Of a stretch of DNA of 51,974 nucleotides, positions 8,560 to 17,077 are shown one piece after another (position 1 is the stretch's first letter; every line of letters begins with the position of its first letter). This DNA comes from Streptosporangiaceae bacterium. GTDB lineage: Bacteria > Actinomycetota > Actinomycetes > Streptosporangiales > Streptosporangiaceae. Location of the stretch: the NCBI GenBank assembly GCA_030038295.1, contig JASHPF010000137.1, positions 1 to 51,974 of the forward strand, given 5' to 3'. The notes below the pieces were generated by a model. The model worked only from the letters and a program-made list of their open reading frames with translations. It searched no databases and had not been told where the DNA came from. A program made the position numbers and the translations under genes.

Positions 8560-8565
8560 TAAGGT
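8560..8565 (+). promoter_or_regulatory. -10 box, leaderless start of DUF4177 gene
   Basis: TAAGGT fits the actinobacterial -10 TANNNT and lies 7 nt before ATG 8573, with no Shine-Dalgarno sequence between. This spacing places the transcription start at or next to the A of ATG. Confidence 0.5.
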
Positions 8566-8572
8566 TCCGGCT

Positions 8573-8728
8573 ATGGCCAAGTGGGAGTACGCAACGGTGC
8601 CGCTGCTGGTGCACGCGACCAAGCAGATCCTCGACAACTGGGGTGACGACGGCTGGGAGCTCGTCGCGGTGGTGCCGGGCCCGAACCCGGAGCAGCTCGT
8701 TGCCTACCTGAAGCGGGTCAAGGAATGA
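8573..8728 (+). CDS. DUF4177 small conserved protein
   Basis: This 51-residue ORF encodes a protein with MAKWEYATVPLL and DDGWELVAVVPG and ending LVAYLKRVKE. It matches the small DUF4177 proteins found next to ridA in many actinomycetes; their function is unknown. The two Trp residues and the WEYATVP/GWELV motifs are the family signature. It starts at ATG 8573, probably leaderless, and its stop TGA overlaps the ATG of the RidA gene (ATGA), so the two are co-translated. Confidence 0.88.
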   Translation: MAKWEYATVPLLVHATKQILDNWGDDGWELVAVVPGPNPEQLVAYLKRVKE

Positions 8729-9210
8729 GCGAGGGGGACGACGCGGCGTCGGCCGCGGACGAGCGGCTCGCGGCTCTCGGGCTCACGCTGCCGCCGGTGG
8801 TCACGCCGCTGGCGGCGTACGTGCCCGCGGTCAGGTCCGGCACCACCGTCTACACCGCGGGCCAGCTTCCCATGGCCGACGGCCAGCTGCTGTCGTCCGG
8901 CAGGGTGGGTGCTGAGGTCGGCGTGGCGGAGGCAGCCGCGCTCGCGCGGACCTGCGCGCTCAATGCGCTCGCGGCCGCGGCCTCGGTCGCGGGTGGCCTG
9001 GGGGCTATCAAACGGATCATCAAGCTGACCGGATTCGTCGCCAGCGCCCCGGACTTCACCGGCCAGCCACAGGTCGTCAACGGCGCCAGCGAGCTCCTGC
9101 TGGAGATCTTCGGCGACGCCGGCCGGCACGCCCGCAGCGCGGTCGGCACGGCCGTGCTGCCACTCAACGCGCCGGTCGAGGTCGAGCTCATCGTCGAGGT
9201 CCGGGACTAG
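8725..9210 (+). CDS. RidA family (YjgF/YER057c/UK114) protein
   Basis: This 161-residue protein has the RidA fold. Canonical RidA deaminates reactive enamine/imine intermediates from PLP enzymes. This copy is longer than the usual ~130 residues and belongs to the YjgF-like subgroup in which VYTAGQLPM replaces the usual (V)SGQ motif; the catalytic Arg near the C-terminus is not evident in the VEVELIVEV segment, so the activity may differ. It overlaps the upstream DUF4177 gene by 4 bp and is followed by a Nudix gene after 18 bp. The whole cluster leads to the MBL hydrolase. Confidence 0.85.
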   Translation: MSEGDDAASAADERLAALGLTLPPVVTPLAAYVPAVRSGTTVYTAGQLPMADGQLLSSGRVGAEVGVAEAAALARTCALNALAAAASVAGGLGAIKRIIKLTGFVASAPDFTGQPQVVNGASELLLEIFGDAGRHARSAVGTAVLPLNAPVEVELIVEVRD

Positions 9211-9228
9211 GCCGGGCCGGAGGCAGAC

Positions 9229-10101
9229 GTGACGCACGACGGGCCGAAGGCTGCCGCCATCCGGCTGCCTGGCGGGCTGGCCGCGACCGCGCGCGCGGTG
9301 CTGTCAGGTAGCCAGGCACCAGCGGCCCCCCGCGACGCGGCGACGGTCATGCTGCTGCGGTCGGCGCCGGCCGGCCTGGAGGTCTACATGCTCCGGCGGC
9401 AGGCCTCGATGGCCTTCGCGCCGGGCGCCTACGTTTTTCCCGGCGGCTCCGTTGACGCGCGGGACGCCGACGAGGAGGTGGCCTGGGCCGGGCCAGACGC
9501 CGCCGAGTGGGGGCGAGTCTTCGCCGCGCCTCCGGCACAGGCCAGGGCGCTCGTGTGCGCGGCGGTCAGGGAAACCTTTGAGGAGTCCGGGGTGCTGCTG
9601 GCCGGCGAGTCGGCAGACGCGGTCGTCGCCGACACCACGAGCGCGGACTGGGAGGCCGACCGGCACGCCCTGCTTGACCGCTCCGTCTCTCTGGCCGAGC
9701 TGCTGGCCAGGCGAGGCCTGGTGCTGCGCTCCGACCTGCTGCGCCCGTGGGCGCGCTGGATCACGCCGGTGGTCGAGCCGCGCCGGTACGACACGCGGTT
9801 CTTCGCCGCCGCGCTGCCGCTCGGCCAGCGCACCAGGGATGTCGGCGGCGAGGCGGCCGAGGTCGCCTGGGTCCGGCCCGCAGCGGCGCTGGCCGCGAGC
9901 CGGCGGGGCGAGATCAGACTGTTCCCGCCGACCGCCGTCTCGCTGTCGGAACTCGCCGACTGCGGTGACCTGGACACGGTGCTGACCGGTCCCCGCCAGG
10001 TGGTGCCCATCATCCCCGAGGTCCACGAGCGTGAGGGAGCGGTATGGCTGACCGTGCCAGGGCTGACCGAGTACCCGGCTACGCCGGGCGGCGGGCCGTG
10101 A
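9229..10101 (+). CDS. Nudix hydrolase
   Basis: This 290-residue protein belongs to the longer Nudix branch related to NUDT19/NUDT8-type CoA diphosphatases. The motif AAVRETFEESGVLL (R114, E115, E118, E119, G121) supplies the metal-binding REUXEEXGU core, and the region MAFAPGAYVFPGG precedes it as expected. The usual Gly that begins the Nudix box is far upstream because of a long insertion, a feature of this branch. Hydrolysis of a nucleoside diphosphate linked to another moiety is the family reaction; the substrate is not readable. It starts with GTG 9229, after a CGGAGG ribosome-binding site, and is followed 22 bp later by the MBL gene. Confidence 0.88.
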   Translation: MTHDGPKAAAIRLPGGLAATARAVLSGSQAPAAPRDAATVMLLRSAPAGLEVYMLRRQASMAFAPGAYVFPGGSVDARDADEEVAWAGPDAAEWGRVFAAPPAQARALVCAAVRETFEESGVLLAGESADAVVADTTSADWEADRHALLDRSVSLAELLARRGLVLRSDLLRPWARWITPVVEPRRYDTRFFAAALPLGQRTRDVGGEAAEVAWVRPAAALAASRRGEIRLFPPTAVSLSELADCGDLDTVLTGPRQVVPIIPEVHEREGAVWLTVPGLTEYPATPGGGP

Positions 10102-10123
10102 CCACCACCGCGGCGGCCGCGGC

Positions 10124-10951
10124 ATGACCGCCGAGCAGGCCGTCGGTCCGATCGACGGCTCGGGCACCGGCCGGGCCCGGTGTGTGCTGGCGCCCAACCC
10201 CGGCATGATGACGCTGGACGGGACCAACACCTGGCTCATCGCCGAGCCGGGGTCCGCGACGGTCATCGTCGTCGACCCTGGCCCGGACGACGTGGGACAC
10301 CTGGAGCGCGTCCGCGCGGCAGTGGCGGAACGCGATCAGCGCGTCGCGGTGATCGTGCTAACCCACCGCCACCTGGACCACTCGGCGGGCGCGCCCCGGC
10401 TGGCCGAGCTGACCGGCGCCCCGGTGCGGGCCGTCGATCCGGCGCAGCGGCTCGGACCTCTGGGCCTGTCGGCGGGCGACGTGCTGACCGACGGCGGCTG
10501 CGAGCTGCGCGTGATCGAGACGCCTGGACACACCTCCGACTCCGTCAGCCTGCACATCCCGGCCGACGACGCGGTGCTGACCGGGGATACGGTGCTTGGC
10601 CGGGGAACCGCGGTCATCGCGGACGACGGCAGCCTGGCCGACTACCTGGAGTCCCTGCACCGGCTCCGGCTGCTGGCCGACCAGACCGGTCTGCGCGCGC
10701 TGCTGCCCGGTCACGGACCGCTGCTCGCCGATCCGGCCGGCGTCCTGGACTTCTACCTCGCGCACCGGGCCGAGCGGCTCGACGAGGTGCGCGCCGCCCT
10801 CGCCGCGGGGGACCGGACGCCGGCCGAGATCGTGCCGCGGGTCTACGCGGCTGTGGACCGCGGCCTGTGGCCGTTCGCCGAGTCGTCGGTCCGCGCTCAG
10901 CTGCGCTACCTGGCCGACAGGGGCGAGCTGCCGCCCGGCGTCAGCTGGTGA
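10124..10951 (+). CDS. MBL-fold metallohydrolase (LACTB2-like)
   Basis: This 275-residue metallo-beta-lactamase fold protein has the zinc motif THRHLDH (H81, H83, D85, H86), then H136 in TPGHTSDS, D155 in LTGDTVLG and H197 in LPGHGP. The ~80-residue C-terminal helical extension (EIVPRVYAAVDRGLWPFAESSV) is typical of LACTB2-like proteins. The human LACTB2 is an endoribonuclease; bacterial relatives are unassigned. It lies at the end of the DUF4177-RidA-Nudix operon and just before crp on the opposite strand, the same order as in Streptomyces. Confidence 0.9.
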   Translation: MTAEQAVGPIDGSGTGRARCVLAPNPGMMTLDGTNTWLIAEPGSATVIVVDPGPDDVGHLERVRAAVAERDQRVAVIVLTHRHLDHSAGAPRLAELTGAPVRAVDPAQRLGPLGLSAGDVLTDGGCELRVIETPGHTSDSVSLHIPADDAVLTGDTVLGRGTAVIADDGSLADYLESLHRLRLLADQTGLRALLPGHGPLLADPAGVLDFYLAHRAERLDEVRAALAAGDRTPAEIVPRVYAAVDRGLWPFAESSVRAQLRYLADRGELPPGVSW

Positions 10952-11039
10952 GGCAGAGCGGAGGCAGAGCGACGCCCGCTGGCGAAGCGCCGACGCCCGC
11001 TGACGCCTGCCGACGCGCGGCGAGGGCCGCCTGCCCGGC

Positions 11040-11723
11040 TTACCTGGCTCGCTTGCGGAGCCGGTCGATGTCGGTGAGCAGCACTGACTTCGCCGCCAGC
11101 TGCAGCCAGCCGCGCGCCGCGAAGTCGGCGAGTGCCTTGTTGACGGTCTCCCTCGAGGCCCCGACGAGCTGGGCTAGCTCCTCCTGAGTCAGGTCGTGGT
11201 TAACCTGGATGCCCGCCGGGGTCGGCACGCCAAACCGCTCGGACAGGTCGAGCAGCGCCTTGGCCACCCGGCCTGGCACGTCGGTGAAGACCAGGTCGGC
11301 CTTCACTTCGTTGATCCGGCGCAGCCGCTGGGCGAGCGCCTGCAGCAGGTGCATCGCCACTTCCGGCCGGGTCGACAGCCAAACCCGCAGGTCGTCGTGG
11401 GCCACCCCGGCCAGCTCCGTGTTGGTCAGCGCCGTCGCGCTCGACGTCCTCGGAATGGGGTCGAACAGCGAGAGCTCGCCGAACATCTCGCCCGGCCCGT
11501 GCACGCTGAGCAGGTTCTCCCGGCCGTCCGGGGCGGCCTTCGTCAGCTTGATCTTGCCGGACAGGATGACGTACAGCTTGTCGCCGGTATCGCCCTCCGA
11601 GAACAGCCGCTCGCCGCGGTCCAGGTGCACCTTGATGATGCCGCCCCGCAGCGCGTTGTAGTCCTGCTCGCTGAGCGCCTCGAACAGTGGCGCCTCCCTG
11701 AGCACGTCCTCAACGTGCGTCAT
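11040..11723 (-). CDS. crp: Crp/Fnr-family transcription regulator
   Basis: This 227-residue protein has an N-terminal cyclic-nucleotide domain with the phosphate-binding cassette FGELSLFDPIPRTSSA (G82, E83, R92, S94) and a C-terminal winged HTH, LTQEELAQLVGASRETVNKAL (about 168-190). The cassette keeps the Arg and Ser/Thr needed to hold cAMP. This is the actinobacterial Crp (GlxR-like) that in Streptomyces controls germination, growth and antibiotic output. Its place beside the MBL and wblA/ArsA cluster agrees. A strong GGAGGT ribosome-binding site lies 4 nt before ATG 11723, and a TAGTCT -10-like box lies at 11759-11754. Confidence 0.93.
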   Translation of the reverse strand: MTHVEDVLREAPLFEALSEQDYNALRGGIIKVHLDRGERLFSEGDTGDKLYVILSGKIKLTKAAPDGRENLLSVHGPGEMFGELSLFDPIPRTSSATALTNTELAGVAHDDLRVWLSTRPEVAMHLLQALAQRLRRINEVKADLVFTDVPGRVAKALLDLSERFGVPTPAGIQVNHDLTQEELAQLVGASRETVNKALADFAARGWLQLAAKSVLLTDIDRLRKRAR

Positions 11724-11823
11724 GACACCTCCACCGCGGGACTACCTGGCCCGAGACTAAGCCACCCGAGACTGGCGACGGCAGGTACTCGGCTACCAGT
11801 GTGCTGCCCGTCCCGGTCGCTCG

Positions 11824-12333
11824 TCACGCTCGGTGGTTGTCCGGGTCGGCCTGCCCGGTCACGAGCCGGCGCTGGCAGGCCACGATCTCGTTCTCGGCGG
11901 CGGCAACGTCCGCCCAGGTGGCCGCCTCGACCTCCTTGCCGGGCTCCAGCGCCTTGTACACCTGGAAAAAATGCTGGATCTCGAGCCGGTCAAACTCAGG
12001 CACATCGGATATGTCCCGCAGATGCGCCATCCGCGGGTCGGTCGCCGGCACGCACAGCACCTTGTCGTCGACCCCCTTTTCGTCCCGCATCCGGAACATG
12101 CCGATTGCCCGGCAGCGGATCTGGCAACCAGGAAACGTCGGCTCATCGAGCAGCACCAGGGCGTCCAGCGGGTCGCCGTCGTCGGCCAGCGTGTCCTCGA
12201 TGAACCCGTAGTCGGCCGGATAACGCGTTGACGTGAACAACATCCGATCGAGCCTGATCCGGCCGGTCTCGTGGTCCATCTCGTACTTGTTACGCTGCCC
12301 CTTGGGAATTTCGATCGTTACCTCGAACTCCAC
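11824..12333 (-). CDS. ppa: Inorganic pyrophosphatase
   Basis: This 169-residue family I pyrophosphatase hydrolyses PPi to drive biosynthesis. Conserved residues are [36 protein letters not shown] with its cluster of metal-binding Asp, and the DPRM-DISD region. The start is GTG 12333 ([12 protein letters not shown]), with GGGGGCG just upstream. The reading frame stays open far upstream without homology, so longer versions are wrong. It is divergent from dacB, the same ppa-dacB pairing as in Mycobacterium. Confidence 0.95.
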   Translation of the reverse strand: MEFEVTIEIPKGQRNKYEMDHETGRIRLDRMLFTSTRYPADYGFIEDTLADDGDPLDALVLLDEPTFPGCQIRCRAIGMFRMRDEKGVDDKVLCVPATDPRMAHLRDISDVPEFDRLEIQHFFQVYKALEPGKEVEAATWADVAAAENEIVACQRRLVTGQADPDNHRA

Positions 12334-12477
12334 GTCGCGCCCCCAGCGCCTCAGCGGCCTACTGTGTGTGCCTGGCTGATGTCTACCTGGTAGCCCTCCG
12401 CCGGTCATCGCCGGGGTACCGCCCGAGCGCCCCGACGGCTCGCGCGGCGATACCACTGTGGGAAGGGAACGGACTCG

Positions 12478-13905
12478 TTGCGTCATCGCAGCCGCCTGCT
12501 CCCCGCGGCGATAGGCGTGCTGTGCGCGTTCACGATCGTGGCCGGAGTGACCGTGGTCAGGCTGCTGCCCGGCAGGCTGGCCTTGTGGCGGCCGCCCTCG
12601 GTAGCCGCCCGGCAGCTGGCGGGAGCGGCGCCGGTGCTCGGCGCGGCGACCGGCGTGACCGGCGCGGCCGACGTTGCGACGGCCGCCGGGGTGAGTCAGG
12701 CGCTTGCACCGCTCCTGAGCTCGGGGACGCTCGGCCAGTCGGTCGGGGTACTGGTCACCAACCTGGCCACCGGCCAGGTGCTGTATGCCAGCAATGCCAG
12801 CACCGGGTTCACGCCCGCTTCGACCAATAAGCTCGCGACGGCGGTGGCCGCGCTCACCGTTCTCGGCCCCGCCGCACGGCTCACCACCAAGGTGGTGACC
12901 GGGACCGGGACCGACTCGATCGTCCTGGTCGGTGGCGGCGACCCCACTCTCGCGGCGGGCCATCCGCCGGCCGCCGACTACCCGCAGCCTGCGACGCTGG
13001 TGCAGCTCGCCAGTCAGACCGCCAGGGCGCTGCGGGCGCGCGGCGAGCGCAGCGTCCAGCTTGGCTACGACACCTCGCTGTACACCGGGCCGGATTTCGG
13101 GCCGGGCTGGCCGGCCAGCTACGTGACGAGCGGCAACGTCAGCGTCATTACCCCGCTGGAGGTCGACCAGGGTCGCGTGACCGCGAACGGCGTGCCCGTC
13201 GACGCCGACGTCTCTGGCGGAATCCGGTCGGCCGATCCGGCTCTGCAGGCGGCGGATGTCTTCGCCGGGTACCTCGCCGCTGACGGCGTCACTGTGCGCG
13301 GCGCCGTGCAGCAGGTGACCGCGCCGACCGGGGCGGCCCAGCTGACGAGCGTGCAGTCGCCCCCGCTCGCCGAGATCGTGCAGTGGATGCTCGAGGAAAG
13401 CAACAACGTGATCGCGGAAAACCTGGCCAGGCAGGTAGCCATCTCGACCGGCCAGCCGGCCTCGTTCGGCGGGGCGGCGGCGGCGGTCACCTCGGTGCTG
13501 CGCCGGCTAGGTGTCACGGGCGAGCTGCAGCTCTACGACGGCAGCGGGCTGTCACCGCAGGACAAGATCGCGCCTGCGGTGCTGGTCCAGCTGATCAGCC
13601 TGGCCGCGACGACGGCGCGGCTGCGGTCCGTGCTGACCGGCTTGCCGGTGGACGGCTTCTCCGGAACGCTGCAGGCGGGTGCGAGCGTCTTTGGCCCCAG
13701 CGGCGGCCCCGGACTCGGCGTCGTGCGAGCGAAAACCGGCAATCTCAGCACGGTAGCGGCGCTCGCTGGCAGCGCGTACACGAAGAACGGCCAGCTCCTC
13801 GCGTTCGCGGTGATGGCAGACCAGATCCCGCCCGACGCCCTGGGCAGTGCGGCCGACCAGATGGTCGACCTGGCGAGCGTGCTAGCCGGGTGCGGCTGCC
13901 ACTAG
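12478..13905 (+). CDS. dacB: D-alanyl-D-alanine carboxypeptidase/endopeptidase (PBP4 family)
   Basis: This 475-residue class C low-molecular-weight PBP (peptidase S13) trims and cleaves peptidoglycan stem peptides outside the cell. Motifs: STNK (S115 catalytic, K118), SNN (308-310) and KTG (419-421). An N-terminal signal/anchor covers about residues 8-30. The start codon is TTG 12478, supported by GGAAGGGA about 9 nt upstream. It is divergent from ppa and followed by the DUF2342 metalloprotease and tilS in the order known from mycobacteria. Confidence 0.92.
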   Translation: MRHRSRLLPAAIGVLCAFTIVAGVTVVRLLPGRLALWRPPSVAARQLAGAAPVLGAATGVTGAADVATAAGVSQALAPLLSSGTLGQSVGVLVTNLATGQVLYASNASTGFTPASTNKLATAVAALTVLGPAARLTTKVVTGTGTDSIVLVGGGDPTLAAGHPPAADYPQPATLVQLASQTARALRARGERSVQLGYDTSLYTGPDFGPGWPASYVTSGNVSVITPLEVDQGRVTANGVPVDADVSGGIRSADPALQAADVFAGYLAADGVTVRGAVQQVTAPTGAAQLTSVQSPPLAEIVQWMLEESNNVIAENLARQVAISTGQPASFGGAAAAVTSVLRRLGVTGELQLYDGSGLSPQDKIAPAVLVQLISLAATTARLRSVLTGLPVDGFSGTLQAGASVFGPSGGPGLGVVRAKTGNLSTVAALAGSAYTKNGQLLAFAVMADQIPPDALGSAADQMVDLASVLAGCGCH

Positions 13906-13982
13906 CAGCCCAGCCGGTGTGGTGGTCCGCTGGCACGCCGACGCTCACGGCCCGGTCCGGACAAGCCTGGCCGACTGCACGT

Positions 13983-13988
13983 ACGGTG
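13983..13988 (+). promoter_or_regulatory. -10 box before DUF2342 metalloprotease
   Basis: TACGGT (TANNNT) lies 5 nt before GTG 13994. The intervening Gs could also serve as a weak ribosome-binding site, so a leaderless start is possible but not certain. Confidence 0.35.
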
Positions 13989-13993
13989 GGGGG

Positions 13994-15115
13994 GTGAGCA
14001 CCACTCAGATGATCGACTGGCAGGTGGCGACGTCCACCGGCGTCCGCTGGGTCAGGCCAGGCCCGCAGGTCAGCATGACCGAGGCGAGGAGCGTCGTGGC
14101 CGAGCTGCGGCGGCTCGCGGCCGCCGTCGCGGAGCCGGTAAGGGAACTCACCGGCCTGCCCGGCGCCGCGGACGACGGCCGGGTCGCCGTCGTTGACCGG
14201 CCCGGCTGGATCCGCGCGAACGTGGACGGATTCAAGGTGGTGCTCGACCCGCTGGTGCAGCGGATCTCCGAGACTCCCAATGTCCCGCAGCCCGGACCGC
14301 TGATGACGGCGGTCGGCTCCCGGGTGACCGGTATGCAGGCGGGGCTGATCCTGGCGTACCTGGCGAGCAGGGTGCTCGGCCAGTATGAGCTCTTTCTGCC
14401 GCCCGATCCCGACGCGCCTGGCGAAGACGCCCCGGCTGGCCGGCTGACTCTAGTCGCGCCCAACATCGTGATGGTCGAGCGGGAACTCGACGTCGATCCG
14501 CACGACTTCCGGCGCTGGGTGTGCCTGCACGAGGAAACGCACCGAACCCAGTTCACGTCGGTGCCCTGGCTGCGCCCGTACGTGCAGCAGCAGATGTCGG
14601 ACTTCCTGCTCGCCTCGGACCTGGACCCGGCGTCCATCCTGGAAAGGCTCCGGGCAGCCGCCGACGCGGTGGCTGGCGCGGTGCGGGGTAGCGACGGCGA
14701 GAGTCTGATCGAGGCGATTCAGACTCCGCGGCAGCGGGAGATCCTCGACCGGATGACCTCGGTCATGACCCTGGTGGAGGGGCATGGCGACTACGTGATG
14801 GACGCCGTCGGCCCGACGGTCGTCCCGTCCGTCGCCGAAATCAGGGCCAAGTTCACGGCGCGCCGCGGGTCTGCAGGCCGGCTAGAGCAGGCCATCCGCC
14901 GGATTCTCGGCATCGACCTGAAGATGAAGCAGTACGAGCAGGGCTCGCGGTTCGTCCGGACGGTCGTGGATGAGGCGGGCATGGCGACGTTCAACAAGGT
15001 ATGGACGTCGCCGGACACGCTGCCGACCAGGGATGAGCTGGTCAACCCGCCAGCCTGGCTGGAGCGCGTCGACGGGACCGGCCCCGCGACAATCGATTCC
15101 GCAGCGGCCGACTGA
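13994..15115 (+). CDS. Zinc-dependent metalloprotease, DUF2342 (F420-associated family)
   Basis: This 373-residue protein belongs to the actinobacterial family annotated as coenzyme F420 biosynthesis-associated protein or zinc-dependent metalloprotease. The zincin motif HEETH is at 179-183 (LHEETHRTQF), and the family motif EGHGDYVMD lies further on, with its Glu a likely third zinc ligand. The peptidase activity is predicted from the motif only; the substrate is unknown. GTG 13994 (MSTTQMIDWQVA) was chosen because the conserved N-terminus starts there. It lies between dacB and tilS, 6 bp before the latter, as in mycobacteria. Confidence 0.88.
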   Translation: MSTTQMIDWQVATSTGVRWVRPGPQVSMTEARSVVAELRRLAAAVAEPVRELTGLPGAADDGRVAVVDRPGWIRANVDGFKVVLDPLVQRISETPNVPQPGPLMTAVGSRVTGMQAGLILAYLASRVLGQYELFLPPDPDAPGEDAPAGRLTLVAPNIVMVERELDVDPHDFRRWVCLHEETHRTQFTSVPWLRPYVQQQMSDFLLASDLDPASILERLRAAADAVAGAVRGSDGESLIEAIQTPRQREILDRMTSVMTLVEGHGDYVMDAVGPTVVPSVAEIRAKFTARRGSAGRLEQAIRRILGIDLKMKQYEQGSRFVRTVVDEAGMATFNKVWTSPDTLPTRDELVNPPAWLERVDGTGPATIDSAAAD

Positions 15116-15121
15116 CCTGCG

Positions 15122-16213
15122 GTGGGCCCGCATCCGGCCGTGGCAGCCGTCCGGCGCGCGGTCCGGGCGAGCCTCGTCGGGCTGGAACCAGGCGATCTGG
15201 TCCTGGCGGCCTGCTCGGGCGGCGCAGATTCGCTCGCGCTCGCGGCCGCGCTCGCGTTCGAGGCGCCCCGGGCGGGACTCCTCGCGGGCGGAGTCACCGT
15301 CGACCACGGTCTGCAGCCCGGCTCGACGGTCCGGGCGCGGCAGGTGGTCGAGGTCATGACGGGGCTCAGGCTCAGTCCGGCGCTATCCGTTGCCGTGACC
15401 GTCGCCTCGCCAGGGGGTTCCGGGGGGTCGTCCCCCCGAGATGCCACGCCCGGCCTGCCGTCTGCGCCGTACCCTGGCCCGGAGGCGGCCGCGCGTCGGG
15501 CGAGGTATGCCGCCCTGGACGGCGTCGCCGAGGTCACCGGTGCGGTCGCGGTGCTGCTTGGCCATACCCTTGACGACCAGGCCGAGACCGTGTTGCTCGG
15601 TCTCGCCCGCGGCTCAGGGGCCAGGTCGCTGGCGGGGATGGCACGCAGCTCGGGACGGTACCTGCGGCCGCTGCTTGGCATCCGCCGCGAGCACACGCAG
15701 GCCGCATGCGCCGCCCTGGGACTCGAGCCATGGGACGACCCGCAGAACTTTGACCCCGCCCTGACCAGGTCGCGTGTCCGGGGCCAGCTCATGCCTGCGC
15801 TCGCCGATGCGCTGGGCCCCGGCGTACCCGAGGCGCTGGCCAGGACCGCGGACCTGCTGCGGGCCGATGCGGACGCGCTCGACGCCATCGCGGCCGCCGA
15901 GGCCGACAAGCTCGGCGGTCCGGCCGCGGCGCTAGCAGCGGGCTGGCCTGCCCGCGAGCTGGCCGGTATGCCCGAGGCCATCAGGCATCGGCTGTTGCGC
16001 CTGGCGGCTCTCGCGGCAGGATCCCCCGCGGGCACCCTGTCCCAGCGGCACGTCACCAGCATGGACGGCCTCGTAACGGGCTGGCACGGGCAGCGGTGGA
16101 CCGACCTGCCTGGCGGCGTGAGGTGTCGGCGCAGATATGGCAGGCTGCTCTTCACGGCCACGGGGGCCGTCTCCGCGGCTGGCGCGGCGGTGGTGCCGGG
16201 GGTCGTCCCCTAG
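15122..16213 (+). CDS. tilS: tRNA(Ile)-lysidine synthetase
   Basis: This 363-residue N-type ATP pyrophosphatase converts C34 of the tRNA-Ile CAU anticodon to lysidine. The PP-loop SGGADS is at 32-37, and [20 protein letters not shown] and a C-terminal TilS domain are present. GTG 15122 begins 6 bp after the previous stop. Between the second strand (SVAVTVAS) and the conserved [14 protein letters not shown] there is an extra Gly/Ser/Pro-rich stretch of about 20 residues; its DNA includes a 7-bp hairpin (15421-15438), and it looks like a tolerated in-frame insertion. It is followed 49 bp later by hpt. Confidence 0.92.
   Translation: MGPHPAVAAVRRAVRASLVGLEPGDLVLAACSGGADSLALAAALAFEAPRAGLLAGGVTVDHGLQPGSTVRARQVVEVMTGLRLSPALSVAVTVASPGGSGGSSPRDATPGLPSAPYPGPEAAARRARYAALDGVAEVTGAVAVLLGHTLDDQAETVLLGLARGSGARSLAGMARSSGRYLRPLLGIRREHTQAACAALGLEPWDDPQNFDPALTRSRVRGQLMPALADALGPGVPEALARTADLLRADADALDAIAAAEADKLGGPAAALAAGWPARELAGMPEAIRHRLLRLAALAAGSPAGTLSQRHVTSMDGLVTGWHGQRWTDLPGGVRCRRRYGRLLFTATGAVSAAGAAVVPGVVP
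15411..15440. repeat. Hairpin-forming in-frame insert in tilS
   Basis: CGGGGGG-TCGT-CCCCCCG (15421-15438) forms a 7-bp stem with a tetraloop, preceded by a G-run. A related GGGGGTCGTCCCC string occurs at the 3' end of the same gene (about 16198-16211). These may be copies of a short palindromic repeat dispersed in the genome. Confidence 0.4.
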
Positions 16214-16262
16214 GCGAGTACCACGGGGGTGTCCGCACCGGAGCGCGATCGGAGGAACCCTG

Positions 16263-16826
16263 GTGGACGCGAATGACATGGGCGCCGACCTCAAGGACGT
16301 CCTGATCACGGCCGAGCAGCTGCGGGTGCGGGTCGGCGAGCTGGCTGCCCGGATCGACGCAGATTACGCTGATCGCGAACTTCTGCTGGTCGGCGTCCTC
16401 AAGGGTGCCGTTATGGTCATGGCGGATCTGGCCAGGGCCATGCACCGGCCGGTGCAGATGGACTGGATGGCGATCTCGTCCTACGGCTCGGGCACGAAGT
16501 CGTCCGGCGTGGTGCGCATCCTCAAGGACCTCGACGCCGACATCAGCGGCCGGCACGTGCTGGTCGTCGAGGACATCGTGGACTCCGGCCTCACCCTGTC
16601 CTGGCTGATCGGTAACCTGCGGTCCCGCGGTCCGGCATCGGTGCAGGTCTGCGTCTTGCTGCGGAAACCATCCGCGGTCCGGATGAACGTGGACGTGGCC
16701 TACACCGGCTTCGATATCGAGGACGAGTTTGTGATCGGGTACGGACTCGATTACGCCGAGAGATACCGGAATCTGCCGTTCATCGGGACGCTCGCGGAAC
16801 ACGTGTACCGGCCGTCGGCTGGCTAG
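16263..16826 (+). CDS. hpt: Hypoxanthine phosphoribosyltransferase
   Basis: This 187-residue purine salvage enzyme transfers phosphoribose from PRPP to hypoxanthine/guanine. The PRPP loop is [12 protein letters not shown] (101-112), and the flexible-loop [11 protein letters not shown] and PPi loop LKGA are present. Start GTG 16263 ([10 protein letters not shown]) was chosen because GGAGGAA lies about 6 nt upstream; other in-frame starts further up lack this. The tilS-hpt-ftsH order is conserved across Actinomycetia. Confidence 0.93.
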   Translation: MDANDMGADLKDVLITAEQLRVRVGELAARIDADYADRELLLVGVLKGAVMVMADLARAMHRPVQMDWMAISSYGSGTKSSGVVRILKDLDADISGRHVLVVEDIVDSGLTLSWLIGNLRSRGPASVQVCVLLRKPSAVRMNVDVAYTGFDIEDEFVIGYGLDYAERYRNLPFIGTLAEHVYRPSAG

Positions 16827-16846
16827 CGGTGCCTGCGGCTGGCGGG

Positions 16847-16872
16847 GGAACTCGCACCCGATGAATTTCGTT
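16847..16872 (+). promoter_or_regulatory. SigR/SigH-like promoter upstream of ftsH
   Basis: GGAAC (16847-16851), an 18-nt spacer, then GTT (16870-16872). This equals the disulfide-stress sigma factor consensus GGAA(T/C)-N18-GTT from Streptomyces SigR and mycobacterial SigH. It lies about 206 nt upstream of the ftsH start. The assignment rests on motif and spacing only. Confidence 0.5.
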
Positions 16873-17077
16873 AACCTGGGTAAGAGGCGTAAGACGGCCG
16901 CCACTGCCCCTGTGCGGCCCCGCAGCGTGCCGGCCACTGCTGTCGCGGTGTAACGTCGAGTATTCCCGCGCCGTGGCGGTCGGGGAAGAAATAGCCGCGC
17001 GTTCACGCTGAAAGGCAAGGCAGCCCCGTCGCTGGACGGCGAGGCGTGAGGCTCGTCAGGAGGGACTGGCCGGACCT

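Noticed and set aside
10952-11039. Short GAGGCAGAGCG duplicate and GACGCCCGCTG repeats
   Set aside because: Only two short copies each; not enough for a CRISPR or regulated array, likely simple-sequence drift.
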